A DNA stretch of 64,000 nucleotides. Origin: Acinetobacter sp. ANC 3929 (GTDB lineage: Bacteria; Pseudomonadota; Gammaproteobacteria; Pseudomonadales; Moraxellaceae). The number at the start of each line of letters is the position of its first letter. The first letter of the stretch is position 1. The notes under the pieces are model-generated. The model made no database searches and was not told the DNA's origin. It was given only the letters and a program-made list of their open reading frames with translations. Positions 18,123-27,776 of this stretch are shown here, piece after piece. The position numbers were made by a program, and so were the translations under genes. The stretch is from positions 713,411-777,410 of the forward strand of contig NZ_KB849998.1 of assembly GCF_000369405.1 (NCBI RefSeq), written 5' to 3'.

Positions 18123-19862
18123 TTAATTCTGTGCGTTCTGATAAATCAGTTTGCCTTCTTTATAGGTGGCCAATATCTTAATATTCTTTATTTCACGACT
18201 CGGCACAGTCAACGGATTCTGATTCAGAATGACCAAGTCAGCAAGCTTACCCTGCGTTAAAGTGCCCTTGGTCTGATCCTCAAAATATTGATACGCTGCC
18301 CAGTCTGTCATCGACTTTAATGCCTGATAAGGGCTTACTCGCTCCTCTGCACCTAAGACATAATTGCTACGCGTTACTCGATTTACCGTCGCATCCAGCA
18401 TCATCATACTGCTTGGTGGTACAACGGGTGCGTCATGATGCTCAGTAAAGATCAAATTCTTTTTTAAAGCCGTGGCTGTGGGTGAAATATGTGCAGCTCT
18501 GCTTTCACCTAGCGTTTGCTGACGATGCCAATCCCCCCAATAAAAAGTATGTAAGGAGAAAAATGACGGAATAATATCAAGTGCTTTGAGTTGATCCAGC
18601 TGATCATCACGAATGGTTTGCGAGTGAATCAACACACTGCGGCGATCGGCTTGGCCTTGTTTTGCTGTAGCATCTTTCACGGCCCCAATAAATTGATCAA
18701 TCGCCGCATCACCATTGGCATGCGCAAGTATCTGCCAGCCTTGCTTAAACGCTACATTAATATAGTCCTTGACCTGCTGATCATTACTCATCGCAGGATA
18801 ACCCTTGTAAGTCTTATCTTTGCCTTCAGGTGGAACTAAATACGGCTGAGTGAGCCAAGCAGTCTTACCTTGAGGTGAGCCATCTAAACTAATTTTGACG
18901 CCACCGATACGAAAATGATGATCATACTGGCGGCTACTGCCCTGTTTCAGCATATAGTCTTGGCTGGTGGTGATATCAGGATAAGAAACGACATCGATTG
19001 GAAGCCGATTCTGCTTGGCTAAAGCATGCCACATTTCAGTGGTGCCTTGATCAGCGCGTCCTTCTTGTACCGTGGTAAACCCATTTTTCACATAGGCATC
19101 AATACCTTTTTCTGCAATCTGAAACATCACCGCTGGGGGTACATCTTTAAAAATTGAGCCAATTGCAGTAAATAAAGCGGATTCTTCCAACACACCATTG
19201 GGCACTTTAGAATTAGCTTCACGGCGAATCACGCCACCCTCTGGATTTGGCGTATTTTGATTAATATTGAGCAACTCAAGTGCTTTATGATTGACCGAAG
19301 CCAAATGCCCAGATTGATGCAAAATCATCACGGGTTGGTCTTTAGATACACGATCGAGATCCGTTGCTGTCGGATGACGTTGCTGTTTTAATTGTGCATC
19401 ATCATAGCCATTGCCCAAGATCCAGCCTCCCATGGTTTTAATCACCGTTGGATTTTGCGTTTTCCATGTGCTTAATACTTTCACAAGCGAATCTATGCCA
19501 GACACTTGACCATCAGGCATCGGGTAAAGATTAGCGACCATTTGATGGAAACCAACCATATTCACATGACTATGCGCATCAATAAAACTTGGCAATAAGG
19601 TTTTATCCTTTAGATCAATCGATTGAACTTTTTTATCCGCCAAACGTTCAGCCTGCTGCTTTGAACCAACAAAACGAATTTTTCCATCCTTCACCAAGAG
19701 TGCTTCTGCATATTCAGGGCTATTGCCCGACATGGTTAAAATCGAGCCACCATAAAACAGCTGTTCGGTGGATGAGATCGGCATTGATGTCGTCGCACAG
19801 CCCGCAATCGCTACCGATATAGAAGTAAATAAAGTCAATCGATTAAGATAAGTGCGATTCAT
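18123..19862 (-). CDS. Lipoprotein amidohydrolase (YtcJ-like, amidohydrolase 3 family)
   Basis: A 579-residue protein with a lipoprotein signal peptide and lipobox IAGC (C22), so it is membrane-anchored outside the cytoplasm. The metal-dependent hydrolase body starts with a beta-sandwich strand set (LFYGGSILTM), then DAHSH (95-99). Later come HANGDAAIDQF and the HHDAPVVPP segment, and a closing LADLVILNQNPL typical of the family. The substrate is not predictable; YtcJ-like enzymes act on amides or related bonds. It lies tail-to-tail with the TonB receptor, which may be coincidental. Confidence 0.9.
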   Translation of the reverse strand: MNRTYLNRLTLFTSISVAIAGCATTSMPISSTEQLFYGGSILTMSGNSPEYAEALLVKDGKIRFVGSKQQAERLADKKVQSIDLKDKTLLPSFIDAHSHVNMVGFHQMVANLYPMPDGQVSGIDSLVKVLSTWKTQNPTVIKTMGGWILGNGYDDAQLKQQRHPTATDLDRVSKDQPVMILHQSGHLASVNHKALELLNINQNTPNPEGGVIRREANSKVPNGVLEESALFTAIGSIFKDVPPAVMFQIAEKGIDAYVKNGFTTVQEGRADQGTTEMWHALAKQNRLPIDVVSYPDITTSQDYMLKQGSSRQYDHHFRIGGVKISLDGSPQGKTAWLTQPYLVPPEGKDKTYKGYPAMSNDQQVKDYINVAFKQGWQILAHANGDAAIDQFIGAVKDATAKQGQADRRSVLIHSQTIRDDQLDQLKALDIIPSFFSLHTFYWGDWHRQQTLGESRAAHISPTATALKKNLIFTEHHDAPVVPPSSMMMLDATVNRVTRSNYVLGAEERVSPYQALKSMTDWAAYQYFEDQTKGTLTQGKLADLVILNQNPLTVPSREIKNIKILATYKEGKLIYQNAQN

Positions 19863-20008
19863 GTATTGAAATCCATATTTTTATTATGTCTTTTTTAATT
19901 AAAACTGATTCCTCATCTGATAGAAAGCATTTGTGAATTATTTTTGTAATAATTGGTCAATTTTTCCTATGCTGCACCATGTCACATGCACAGATATGTG
20001 CATATTGG

Positions 20009-21127
20009 TTAAAACATTTTTGCCAATTTATTTGATACTTTAATCGCAAGATCATCCACATAATGACTATAAGGCTGTGCTAAAACAATGCTCAATAACA
20101 CACTAAATAAGCTTGCCAATAATCCTGAATTTAAATAGGAGACACCCCATTGCGCATGCAATAGATTAAAAAATGGAATCCCCAAAGCATAAAGTACAGC
20201 AAGATGAATCAGATAAATCGAAAATGAAATTTTGCCGAGGAACACTAGAAAATGCTGATCAAAAAATTGCGCTAACCTCTTGCCTTTCAGCACCGCATAA
20301 ACAATGCAAAAGCCACCAATAAAGTTGAGGTAATCATAAGTTTGCTCACCTAAAAACTGGGTAAAAATCTGATAACTGGCACTACTGTTATGTGCACCAC
20401 AAAAATATAGCCCGAGTAGAAACAAAAGGATTGAAATCGTCGTACTTAATTCTAAAGCATAAAGAAATAGCCCCATCCCTAAAACAAAACTCAGCAGGCC
20501 CAATAACACCGTTTGCGAGATCGTATAAGCCGTGAACACACTCAATAGCAAGAAGATGCCACAAAGAATCGGCAATTTGCCATAAAAATAACAGGCGAGA
20601 TAAATCACCAATGACCCAAGCAACTCAATTTGCATGGTCCACAGCACCCAGTTATAGCTGGAATCACCAAATAAGAATGCACCAATACTGCCTTCATACA
20701 ATGCGGTACGCAGTTGCGGATGTGGGTTGGCCAATGCAGCCCCCCATTCTGAAACATGAGATACATCAACTGGAACAAAACAAGCTAGATAAGCGATGAT
20801 ACAAGAGACAAAGGCTGGAATCGCCAAGCGTGGATAACGTTTGACCAAGGAATTTTTCAATTGTGTTGCGGTATTGTGCTTTTTAAAGCTAGACAAGGTT
20901 AGTACAAAGCCACTTAAAACAAAGAACACAAAAACCGCACCTGTACCTGAATAAAAGAAGGCCAACGGTGAGTGATGTAAGCGCGCAAAAAAATCATATT
21001 GCGGTACTGCACTGGCATCAAAATTATGCAGTTGTGGAAAGAAGGTCAATGATAGATGTGACAACACAACGGCGAGACATGCCAAGCCTCGGATACTTTC
21101 CGCAGCGTTAATTTTGTTTGTGGTCAT
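20009..21127 (-). CDS. Acyltransferase 3 family membrane protein (OafA/YrhL-like)
   Basis: An integral membrane protein of 372 residues with about ten hydrophobic segments. It opens with the family motif AAESIRGLACLAVVLSHLS, where the R and H are conserved and thought to take part in catalysis. FVLSGFVLT and a following KRYPRLAIPA (the R-x-R-x-x-P type motif) are also seen. The family O-acetylates surface glycans and other extracytoplasmic acceptors; the acceptor here is unknown. It stands alone on the minus strand with no polysaccharide genes around it. Confidence 0.9.
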   Translation of the reverse strand: MTTNKINAAESIRGLACLAVVLSHLSLTFFPQLHNFDASAVPQYDFFARLHHSPLAFFYSGTGAVFVFFVLSGFVLTLSSFKKHNTATQLKNSLVKRYPRLAIPAFVSCIIAYLACFVPVDVSHVSEWGAALANPHPQLRTALYEGSIGAFLFGDSSYNWVLWTMQIELLGSLVIYLACYFYGKLPILCGIFLLLSVFTAYTISQTVLLGLLSFVLGMGLFLYALELSTTISILLFLLGLYFCGAHNSSASYQIFTQFLGEQTYDYLNFIGGFCIVYAVLKGKRLAQFFDQHFLVFLGKISFSIYLIHLAVLYALGIPFFNLLHAQWGVSYLNSGLLASLFSVLLSIVLAQPYSHYVDDLAIKVSNKLAKMF

Positions 21128-21244
21128 GGTGGAACTTGATCATCCTTGATAAGCGGGATGATGCGACCTTTTATCTGTAGTGTCTAGAGGCCGCTTACAA
21201 AAATACAGTGACTGTTCAGCGCATCAGCTAGACCAGACAATGTT

Positions 21245-22129
21245 TTAGTGTTTTTTCTGCGTTGCTACCCAGCATAGAATTGAACCTAAACACACCATAA
21301 ATGCACCATACCAAAAAGAAAGGCCTAACGGAGTACTGAGTAGAATTGCCGAGAAAAAGGCAGATAAAACTGGAATAAAATAGGATGCACCGGCCAATAA
21401 CGTCACATTGCCATGCAAAATCCCAACATTCCAAGCAGCATAACCGAAGCCCATTGCTGCTGCCGCGAAAAATAATGAAACTGAAGAAGACCAGTCAAAA
21501 TCAAAGGTACCGCCACCCATCCATACATATTTAATCCAAAGCACTACTGAGACTAGGATAAAAAATAAGGTGACGCCATTGGTTCCCTGCGCAATTCTCG
21601 CTGTAAGCGTGCAGTAGGCAGCCCAGAGTAATGTTCCAATAAAGGCAAGCCCATAACTGAGGGGATTTTGCTGAATATTTTGCAACATGCCGACTAAATC
21701 AAAACCCTGCTCTCCACCAAGTACCCAACAGAGACCCAATATTGAAATGATAAAGCCAGGAATAATCAGGAAATTGGCTTTTTGTTGATTAAAAATAATG
21801 GCAGCAACCATAGTGAAGGCCGGCCATAAATAATTAACCATCCCCACCTCAATCGCCTGTCGATTATTACTGCTATAGCCAATCGACAGGGACAGACAAA
21901 CCTCATAGGCAACAAATAAAATGCTGCCCCAGATCAGATAGGTTTTGGGAAAGCTTTTGAGGCTGGTCCAACCGACCGAGAAAAACAGGAAAATTGAGGC
22001 CAGTGTATAGATCAGTGCGGCGCCCCCCACTACACCAAAATGACTGCTGACTTCCTTGATTAAAGCAACAATCAAACTCCATAACAAGATCGCAATCAAT
22101 CCAACCAGTGTCGCTTTTTTTGTGTTCAT
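21245..22129 (-). CDS. yddG: YddG-type aromatic amino acid / DMT family exporter
   Basis: A ten-TM drug/metabolite transporter of 294 residues. It matches YddG proteins in the N-terminal GLIAILLWSLIVALIKEVSSHFG, SSNNRQAIEVGMVNYLWPAFT and later GFGYAAWNVGILHGNVTLLAGASYFIPVLSA. YddG exports aromatic amino acids and some toxic analogues from the cytoplasm. The ATG at 22129 was chosen over a TTG three codons upstream; no strong ribosome binding site is seen. It shares the minus-strand direction with its neighbours but has about 100 bases on each side, so it is probably a separate unit. Confidence 0.88.
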   Translation of the reverse strand: MNTKKATLVGLIAILLWSLIVALIKEVSSHFGVVGGAALIYTLASIFLFFSVGWTSLKSFPKTYLIWGSILFVAYEVCLSLSIGYSSNNRQAIEVGMVNYLWPAFTMVAAIIFNQQKANFLIIPGFIISILGLCWVLGGEQGFDLVGMLQNIQQNPLSYGLAFIGTLLWAAYCTLTARIAQGTNGVTLFFILVSVVLWIKYVWMGGGTFDFDWSSSVSLFFAAAAMGFGYAAWNVGILHGNVTLLAGASYFIPVLSAFFSAILLSTPLGLSFWYGAFMVCLGSILCWVATQKKH

Positions 22130-22231
22130 TTTATACAAATAGAAAGTTTAGACCAAAGCAAAATCCCTTCGTTTTAAAACAGAACTTCGCTTTGGAAAAT
22201 GTAAAATGAGGAAATCTCTGAGATTATTCCC

Positions 22232-23509
22232 TTACTGCTGCTGTTGTTCCTGCTGCCAGCGACGCTGTTGCAAACGTTCACCTTCAACTTCACGTTTATT
22301 TAAGGCTCGCTCATACAACTTGGTGCCGCGTAGTTCAGGTGGTAAATAGTCCTGCAACACAAAATGCTCTGGATAATTATGCGGATACAGATAATCCACC
22401 CCATAACCTTGCTGTTTCATCAACTTGGTCGGTGCATTGCGCAGATGTAATGGAACAGGTAAATTTGCTGTTTTCTCTGCCAGCTCCAACGCTCGGTTAA
22501 TGGCTAAATAAGTGCTGTTACTTTTTGGACTGGTCGCCAAGTAAACCGCACATTGCCCCAAAATAATCCTCGCTTCTGGCATCCCTACCGCTTGTACTGA
22601 ACGGAAACATTCTCCTGCCAGTAACAGGGCATTTGGATTTGAATTGCCAATGTCTTCCGATGCGGCAATCAGCATACGACGTGCAATAAAGACTGGATCT
22701 TCACCACCTTTCAGCATACGAGCCATCCAGTACAGTGTCGCATCTGGATCACTGCCACGAATGGATTTGATAAATGCTGAAACCAGATCATAATGTTGCT
22801 CACCAGATTTGTCATAGCGGGCAATATTTTGCTGCGCAACTTTGACCACAATCGCATTAGTCACGATATTTTCAATATCAGGCTCAAAAGTACTGGCAAT
22901 CAGATCAATCAGATTGAGGGCCTTACGTGCATCACCCGCCGCGAATTGAATCAACGCATCATATTCTTCAATCTGGATAAAACGTTCTTTCAAGAACTTA
23001 TCACTTTGAATGGCTTTATTCAGTAAGCTTTGAATGGCATCTGCATCCAGACTATTTAAGGTATACACCTGACAGCGGGACAACAACGCACTATTGACCT
23101 CAAAAGATGGATTTTCTGTGGTTGCGCCAATCAAGGTGATTTTGCCTTTCTCAACCGCATTGAGTAAGGCATCTTGCTGCGATTTATTGAAGCGATGAAT
23201 CTCGTCAATAAATACCACAGGTGTCAACAAGTCACCACTTTCCGCAATCACCTCACGGAGCTCTTTTACGCCCGTATTCAGCGCAGATAAACTGATAAAA
23301 GGACGATCTACGGCTTGAGCCAGTAACAATGCAATCGTGGTCTTCCCGACGCCTGGAGGGCCCCAGAAGATGATTGAGGGCAAGTGCCCTTGATCAATCA
23401 TCTGACGTAAAGGGGCGTTTTCACCTAGCAAATGATCTTGTCCAATAATTTCGGACAAGTCACGAGGGCGTAACCGTTCAGGTAAAGGAATATGCGTATC
23501 TGACATCAT
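22232..23509 (-). CDS. rarA: Replication-associated recombination protein RarA (MgsA)
   Basis: An AAA+ clamp-loader-like ATPase that acts at stalled replication forks, with about 425 residues. Walker A GPPGVGKTTIA (about 51-61), Walker B VFIDEIHRF, the sensor 1 segment LIGATTENPSFEVN and ALLSRCQVY are in order. A tetramerisation domain closes the protein (MPEARIILGQCAVYLATSPKSN, HNYPEHFVLQDYLP). The start could be GTG 23512, ATG 23509 or ATG 23506. The C-terminal tail is glutamine-rich (RRWQQEQQQQ). It lies 79 bases downstream of the beta-lactamase stop, in the same direction. Confidence 0.95.
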   Translation of the reverse strand: MMSDTHIPLPERLRPRDLSEIIGQDHLLGENAPLRQMIDQGHLPSIIFWGPPGVGKTTIALLLAQAVDRPFISLSALNTGVKELREVIAESGDLLTPVVFIDEIHRFNKSQQDALLNAVEKGKITLIGATTENPSFEVNSALLSRCQVYTLNSLDADAIQSLLNKAIQSDKFLKERFIQIEEYDALIQFAAGDARKALNLIDLIASTFEPDIENIVTNAIVVKVAQQNIARYDKSGEQHYDLVSAFIKSIRGSDPDATLYWMARMLKGGEDPVFIARRMLIAASEDIGNSNPNALLLAGECFRSVQAVGMPEARIILGQCAVYLATSPKSNSTYLAINRALELAEKTANLPVPLHLRNAPTKLMKQQGYGVDYLYPHNYPEHFVLQDYLPPELRGTKLYERALNKREVEGERLQQRRWQQEQQQQ

Positions 23510-23588
23510 CACTGGCTTTATGATCTTTTATCCTAGTCTATTGTGTCTGGCTCAAATCTACAATTTGAATCTGCACTCACGCGACATT

Positions 23589-24776
23589 CTATTGCGCACT
23601 GTTGTTCTGAACCAACTGTTGCATCACGCGATAGCTGGCCTTGATCCGTTCTTCATTTGGAAAATTGGTATTGGCTAACATGACAATTCCAATTTTTTGC
23701 TGAGGAATAAAAGCCACGTAGGCACCAAAACCATTGGTCGCTCCGGTTTTATTAAAGAACGTCGCGGGTGTGGCAAGTTTCGGTTGTTTAATCGGTGTGA
23801 TTGCATGACTTTCTAAAGCCATTTTGCTCGAGTTGCCTTGTAAAAGTGTTTCAAGTGATACTGGATACGCATATTGTTCCCAGCCCAGACCTTGGGTCAT
23901 GCCGCCTACTTTAAAATACCCCACATGGGTATTCTCTATTGCTTTGCGGAGAGGCTGTTTTAACTGCTGCGGATTGATCTGTACATCCAAAAATTTCAGC
24001 ATATCTGCACTGCTACTTTTCACACCATAGGCTTCAGCATCAAACATGCCTGGCGATACACGCATGGCCTGATCAGCTTTATAGCCCCATGCGTAGTTCG
24101 GCATCTGTTGCTCAGGTACCTGAATAAAACTTTGTGTCATTCCCAATTGCGGCAGCAAGGTTTTTTCAATCAGTTCGCTATACGGTTTTTTCATTGCCAA
24201 TGCCGTGACATAACCCATCAAACCGATACTTGGATTGGAATATTGACGAGCACTACCAACTTTGGTTTTTGCTTGCCAAGTCTGAAAATATTTCACCATA
24301 TCTTGTTGCTGTATCACATCATCAGGAAATTGCAGCGGAAACCCGCCTGCGTTATAGGTCCCAAGATTCAGTATCGTGGCACGATTGACCGCAGTATTTT
24401 TCAGTTCAGGGAAATATTTGGCTGGATGATCCGACAAAGACAGTTGTCCTTGTGCCTGAGCATAACCTGCTAAAGTCGCATTAAAGGTCTTACTGACGGA
24501 GCCAAGTTCAAATAAAGTACTATTGCTTACCGCTTGTTGGTTTTGCTTAGAAGCAAGCCCATAATTCACAAAGTAATGTTTGCCATTTAATGTGACTGCA
24601 ACCGCGATACCTGGAATTTTATATTGTGCTAACAATGGCTTAAACTGTTGGTCTACAATTTTTTGAACCTGTTGCTCTGTCAAAGTTCCAGCCCAAAGTG
24701 CTGAACTACTAGACACTAATCCTGTCAGTAAACATAGTTTTTTTAAAGTCATAGAAAAGGTATTCGGCTGATTCAT
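23589..24776 (-). CDS. blaADC: Class C beta-lactamase, ADC (Acinetobacter-derived cephalosporinase) type
   Basis: A serine beta-lactamase of about 395 residues with a signal peptide ending ALWAG, so periplasmic. Counting from ATG 24776, the active-site motifs are SVSK (93-96; S93 nucleophile, K96), YSN (179-181) and KTG (343-345). Segments such as PSIGLMGYV and FNKTGATNGFGAYVAFIPQQKIGIVMLAN, and the overall layout, follow the ADC enzymes. It looks clearly diverged from the A. baumannii ADC sequences I know, so the intrinsic enzyme of another Acinetobacter species is likely. The start could also be GTG 24788 or ATG 24752. It lies only 25 bases after the sugar dehydrogenase gene, with no insertion sequence upstream and no ampR in the window. 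Confidence 0.92.
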   Translation of the reverse strand: MNQPNTFSMTLKKLCLLTGLVSSSSALWAGTLTEQQVQKIVDQQFKPLLAQYKIPGIAVAVTLNGKHYFVNYGLASKQNQQAVSNSTLFELGSVSKTFNATLAGYAQAQGQLSLSDHPAKYFPELKNTAVNRATILNLGTYNAGGFPLQFPDDVIQQQDMVKYFQTWQAKTKVGSARQYSNPSIGLMGYVTALAMKKPYSELIEKTLLPQLGMTQSFIQVPEQQMPNYAWGYKADQAMRVSPGMFDAEAYGVKSSSADMLKFLDVQINPQQLKQPLRKAIENTHVGYFKVGGMTQGLGWEQYAYPVSLETLLQGNSSKMALESHAITPIKQPKLATPATFFNKTGATNGFGAYVAFIPQQKIGIVMLANTNFPNEERIKASYRVMQQLVQNNSAQ

Positions 24777-24801
24777 TATGTGTATCACTTGAAGTTAAAA
24801 T

Positions 24802-25965
24802 TTAATTGGCATGAAGTTTAAGTAGTTTAGCTTTCGGTCCATCTTCAATCACCCAAATCGAACCATCAGTGGTTTGCTGTAGACCACGAATTCGTTGATT
24901 CATCTCAAGTCGTTGAACTTCTTGGACCGGCTTGGCAGCTAAATCTACCACCACAATGGCTTTCGAAGATAAACCACCGATTAGAGCCTTATGTTGCCAT
25001 AAAGGAAATTGCTGACCTGAATAAATGATCATGCTAGAAGGTGAAATCACAGGGGTCCAATCAATTGCGGGAGCTTTAAATTCTAGACGGGTATCATGAT
25101 CAGGAATCGGCAAACCCGAATAATGATCTCCATTTGAGACTACGGGATAGCCATAGTTTTCACCTTTCACAATACGATTCAACTCGTCCCCGCCTTTAGG
25201 CCCCATTTCAACCACCCACAGCTGGTTTTGTGCATCAAATGCCATACCCAGTGGATTACGATGGCCTAAAGACCAGATTTCAGCAGTGACGCTACCCTGT
25301 TGGTAAAATGGATTCCCTTCAGCAGCAGTTCCATCCTCATTCAAGCGCAAGACTTTGCCTAAATTGCTTTTTAAATCCTGGGCAGGGTCAAACTTTTGAC
25401 GTTCCCCCGAACTGACCCACAGTTTGCCATCGGGACCAAACTGCATACGATGACCATAATGGCCTTGCCCTGACACTTTCGGCACTTGTTGCCAGATGGT
25501 TTTTAAATCCGTGAGCTTGGGTTGCTTAGGATCAGATAAATCCAGTTTTGCATATGCAATCTCCGCACCATAACCACTCCGACCTTTGCTGGCATAACTC
25601 AAATATAATTGGTGATTCTGCTGAAAATCAGGATGCAAAATTACATCACCTAAACCACCTTGCCCACCATAACTGACGGTTGGAATGCCAACGACATTAA
25701 TACTGCTGTTGGTTTGCGGATCAAATAATTTTAATTGCCCTTTACGTTCCGTAATCAACAACCGTTGGTCAGGCAAACTCACAATCGCCCATGGCTCATC
25801 AAATTCAGCGATGGTCTCAGTCCGATACTTTTGTGCAATGCTCTGACGCGAAGTATGTTGTGCTGTATTCTGTTCTAGCGTTTTAGTATTGCTTTCGTTG
25901 GCACCACAAGCGGCCAGAAATAAAATGCCACTGTAGAGCAAAGGTGTTATCAACAGTTTATTCAT
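24802..25965 (-). CDS. PQQ-dependent sugar dehydrogenase lipoprotein (soluble aldose dehydrogenase type)
   Basis: A six-bladed beta-propeller of 387 residues with lipobox LAAC (C20), so it should be anchored in the envelope facing the periplasm. Segments typical of the YliI/Asd and GdhB families include GQGGLGDVILHPDFQ, YGHRMQFGPDGKLWVSSGER, LGHRNPLGMAFD and GGDELNRIVKGENYGYP. It would oxidise aldose sugars with PQQ and calcium. GGGAG precedes the ATG. It is the first gene of a likely two-gene unit with the beta-lactamase. The PQQ synthesis genes are not in the window. Confidence 0.9.
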   Translation of the reverse strand: MNKLLITPLLYSGILFLAACGANESNTKTLEQNTAQHTSRQSIAQKYRTETIAEFDEPWAIVSLPDQRLLITERKGQLKLFDPQTNSSINVVGIPTVSYGGQGGLGDVILHPDFQQNHQLYLSYASKGRSGYGAEIAYAKLDLSDPKQPKLTDLKTIWQQVPKVSGQGHYGHRMQFGPDGKLWVSSGERQKFDPAQDLKSNLGKVLRLNEDGTAAEGNPFYQQGSVTAEIWSLGHRNPLGMAFDAQNQLWVVEMGPKGGDELNRIVKGENYGYPVVSNGDHYSGLPIPDHDTRLEFKAPAIDWTPVISPSSMIIYSGQQFPLWQHKALIGGLSSKAIVVVDLAAKPVQEVQRLEMNQRIRGLQQTTDGSIWVIEDGPKAKLLKLHAN

Positions 25966-26072
25966 GGCTTATCTCCCTCATTTATTTTTCATCTTAGGGA
26001 ACATCGCCAATAAAAATACTGCAAAAGTGTTGTTTTTATGATCATCATGTCTTATTGATTTGCTAGATGCTG

Positions 26073-26525
26073 TTAACGTATCCAACGCACAATATAGTCT
26101 TCAATCTGTTCCTCATCGATTTCAGTTTCTGAAATACAACGCCCGGCTGCGGACTTTTTCGCCTTGATCACACTTTGACGCGAACCTGTATTGAGGTAAT
26201 GCCAAGACGGTAAATTCTTGCCCTCACTTAAACGACGATACGCACAGCTGGGTGGCAACCAAGAAATCGTACTGAGCCGCTCAGGTGTCAGCTGTATACA
26301 GTCAGGCACTTGTTGCTGACGGTTCGGATAATCGGAACAACGCGCGGTTTTACAGTCCAGTAATTTGCACGACACTTTGGTATAAGCCACCTCTGCGGTT
26401 TCTTCGTCTTCTAACTTGACCAGACAACATAAACCACAACCATCACACAATGCTTCCCACTCCGCATTGCTGAGTTGATCAAGCGGATATTGTTTCCAAA
26501 AATTGGGGCGCAGTTCGACAGACAT
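26073..26525 (-). CDS. YcgN family cysteine-cluster protein (UPF0260)
   Basis: A small protein with a conserved cysteine cluster, CDGCGLCC near residue 30, then [14 protein letters not shown]. It also has the [24 protein letters not shown] segment, all as in E. coli YcgN. The cysteines suggest binding of zinc or an iron-sulfur cluster; the function is unknown. The frame stays open upstream to 26669, and ATGs exist at 26570, 26558 and 26525. I chose 26525 because [19 protein letters not shown] aligns with the E. coli start and gives 150 residues, the usual length. No start has a clear ribosome binding site. Confidence 0.85.
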   Translation of the reverse strand: MSVELRPNFWKQYPLDQLSNAEWEALCDGCGLCCLVKLEDEETAEVAYTKVSCKLLDCKTARCSDYPNRQQQVPDCIQLTPERLSTISWLPPSCAYRRLSEGKNLPSWHYLNTGSRQSVIKAKKSAAGRCISETEIDEEQIEDYIVRWIR

Positions 26526-26712
26526 ACCAGTTGTTTCAATTTCAGAGGAGCTTTGCATTATAGCATTCATCCATGCTCGACTTGGTTCAATCTCTTTTAA
26601 CTCATTTAACACTTCTTTAAGTATTAAACATTTAAACCACATAAACACCACATTTCGCTCAAAAAGCACACGCTATAGTGGACACATAACGAAAAAATTA
26701 GGAGGACACGAC

Positions 26713-26871
26713 ATGTTCCGTTGGGCCATTATTTTTGCTGTCATCGCACTCATTGCCAGTTTATTAGGTTTTGGTGGTGTAGCAGGTTTATCCAAAGATT
26801 TCGCAGTCATCTTATTGGTTGTTGCCGTAATCTTAGCCATCGTCGGCTTCTTATCCCGAGGCAAAGTCTAG
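26713..26871 (+). CDS. DUF1328 (YtjA family) small membrane protein
   Basis: A 52-residue protein starting [20 protein letters not shown] and ending FLSRGKV, with two membrane segments separated by GVAGLSKDF. This is the DUF1328/YtjA pattern, a widespread small inner-membrane protein often linked to stress responses, function unknown. The start is certain: AGGAGG sits seven bases before the ATG. A TATAGT -10-like sequence lies at 26674-26679. It has its own terminator and is divergent from the YcgN-type gene. Confidence 0.93.
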   Translation: MFRWAIIFAVIALIASLLGFGGVAGLSKDFAVILLVVAVILAIVGFLSRGKV

Positions 26872-26895
26872 GAGTTTCGACCTAGCCCAAAAATA

Positions 26896-26927
26896 AAAAA
26901 GAAGAATCTCAGCATTCTTCTTTTTTT
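26896..26927 (+). terminator. Terminator of the DUF1328 gene
   Basis: A 12-bp stem (AAAAAGAAGAAT / ATTCTTCTTTTT) with a 6-nt loop and a long T-run, 25 bases after the stop. Confidence 0.85.
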
Positions 26928-27038
26928 ATTTTTGATCGTTGTTAAAACAAGCGTATGTATTCTGTTTTTACGATGCCATCCATTTTCCTTTTTATGTTTT
27001 AATCAATGCATTCTAAAAATACAGATCAGGATTATAGA

Positions 27039-27776
27039 ATGAGCTTCCCGATTAATACACGTGAAATTGAATATACCGCTCCCGATGGTCAACGCTTAAT
27101 TGGTTATTTCGCTGCACCCGCAATTGATAAGCCTGTTGCAGGCGTGATTGTTGCACCTGAATGGTGGGGGCGTAATGCATATACTGAGCAACGTGCACGT
27201 GAACTTGCAGAACATGGTTTTGCTGCTTTAGCAATTGATATGTATGGCGATAAAAAAGTGACCACGGCTGTACCACAAGCTTCAGAATGGATGAATCAAA
27301 CTTTTGAGCATGCTGATACCATTGTTGACCGTGCTCAAGCAGGTTTGGAAGCTTTAGCGACTCAAGCAGAAGTCAATGCAGACAAACTTGCAGCAGTAGG
27401 TTTCTGCTATGGCGGTAAAGTGGTGTTGGATTTAGCTCGTTCAGGTGCAGATCTCAAAGCAGTTGCAACCTTTCATGCCATCTTGAGTCCTAAAGCCCCT
27501 GCTGAGAAAGGCAAAGTTAAAGCTGAGATTTTAGTCCTGCATGGTGAACTGGATAGCATGGTGACCTTAGACAATGTCGCAAGCTTCCGTCAGGAAATGC
27601 ATGATGCAGGCGTTGATCACGACGTGATTATTTTTGAAGATGCAAAGCATGGTTTTAGTAACCCACTTGCTGATGAGCGTGCCAAAGCCAACAATGTTGA
27701 TTTAGGTTATAACGCCGAAGCAGAACGTCAAAGTCTTGAAGCGATGTATGAGCTGTTGGATAAACATTTAACGTGA
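27039..27776 (+). CDS. Dienelactone hydrolase family protein
   Basis: An alpha/beta hydrolase of 245 residues. The Cys-Asp-His triad of dienelactone hydrolases is visible: C123 in GFCYGGK, D172 in HGELDSMV and H204 in DAKHGFS. The E-WWG motif near residue 41 (PEWWGRNAYTE) is also typical. The real substrate is often not dienelactone in such stand-alone genes, and no chlorocatechol genes are nearby. The frame extends to an ATG at 27006, but I prefer 27039 (MSFPINTRE), with AGGA eight bases upstream and the family-typical beginning. A single-gene unit. Confidence 0.9.
   Translation: MSFPINTREIEYTAPDGQRLIGYFAAPAIDKPVAGVIVAPEWWGRNAYTEQRARELAEHGFAALAIDMYGDKKVTTAVPQASEWMNQTFEHADTIVDRAQAGLEALATQAEVNADKLAAVGFCYGGKVVLDLARSGADLKAVATFHAILSPKAPAEKGKVKAEILVLHGELDSMVTLDNVASFRQEMHDAGVDHDVIIFEDAKHGFSNPLADERAKANNVDLGYNAEAERQSLEAMYELLDKHLT

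Noticed and set aside
21139..21162. ATCATCC / GGATGAT inverted repeat upstream of the acyltransferase
   Set aside because: A short stem next to the start codon without other features; could be chance.
26503..26712. 70-residue N-terminal extension of the DUF1328 protein
   Set aside because: The upstream frame is antisense to the YcgN-type gene; AGGAGG and the family length fix the start at 26713.
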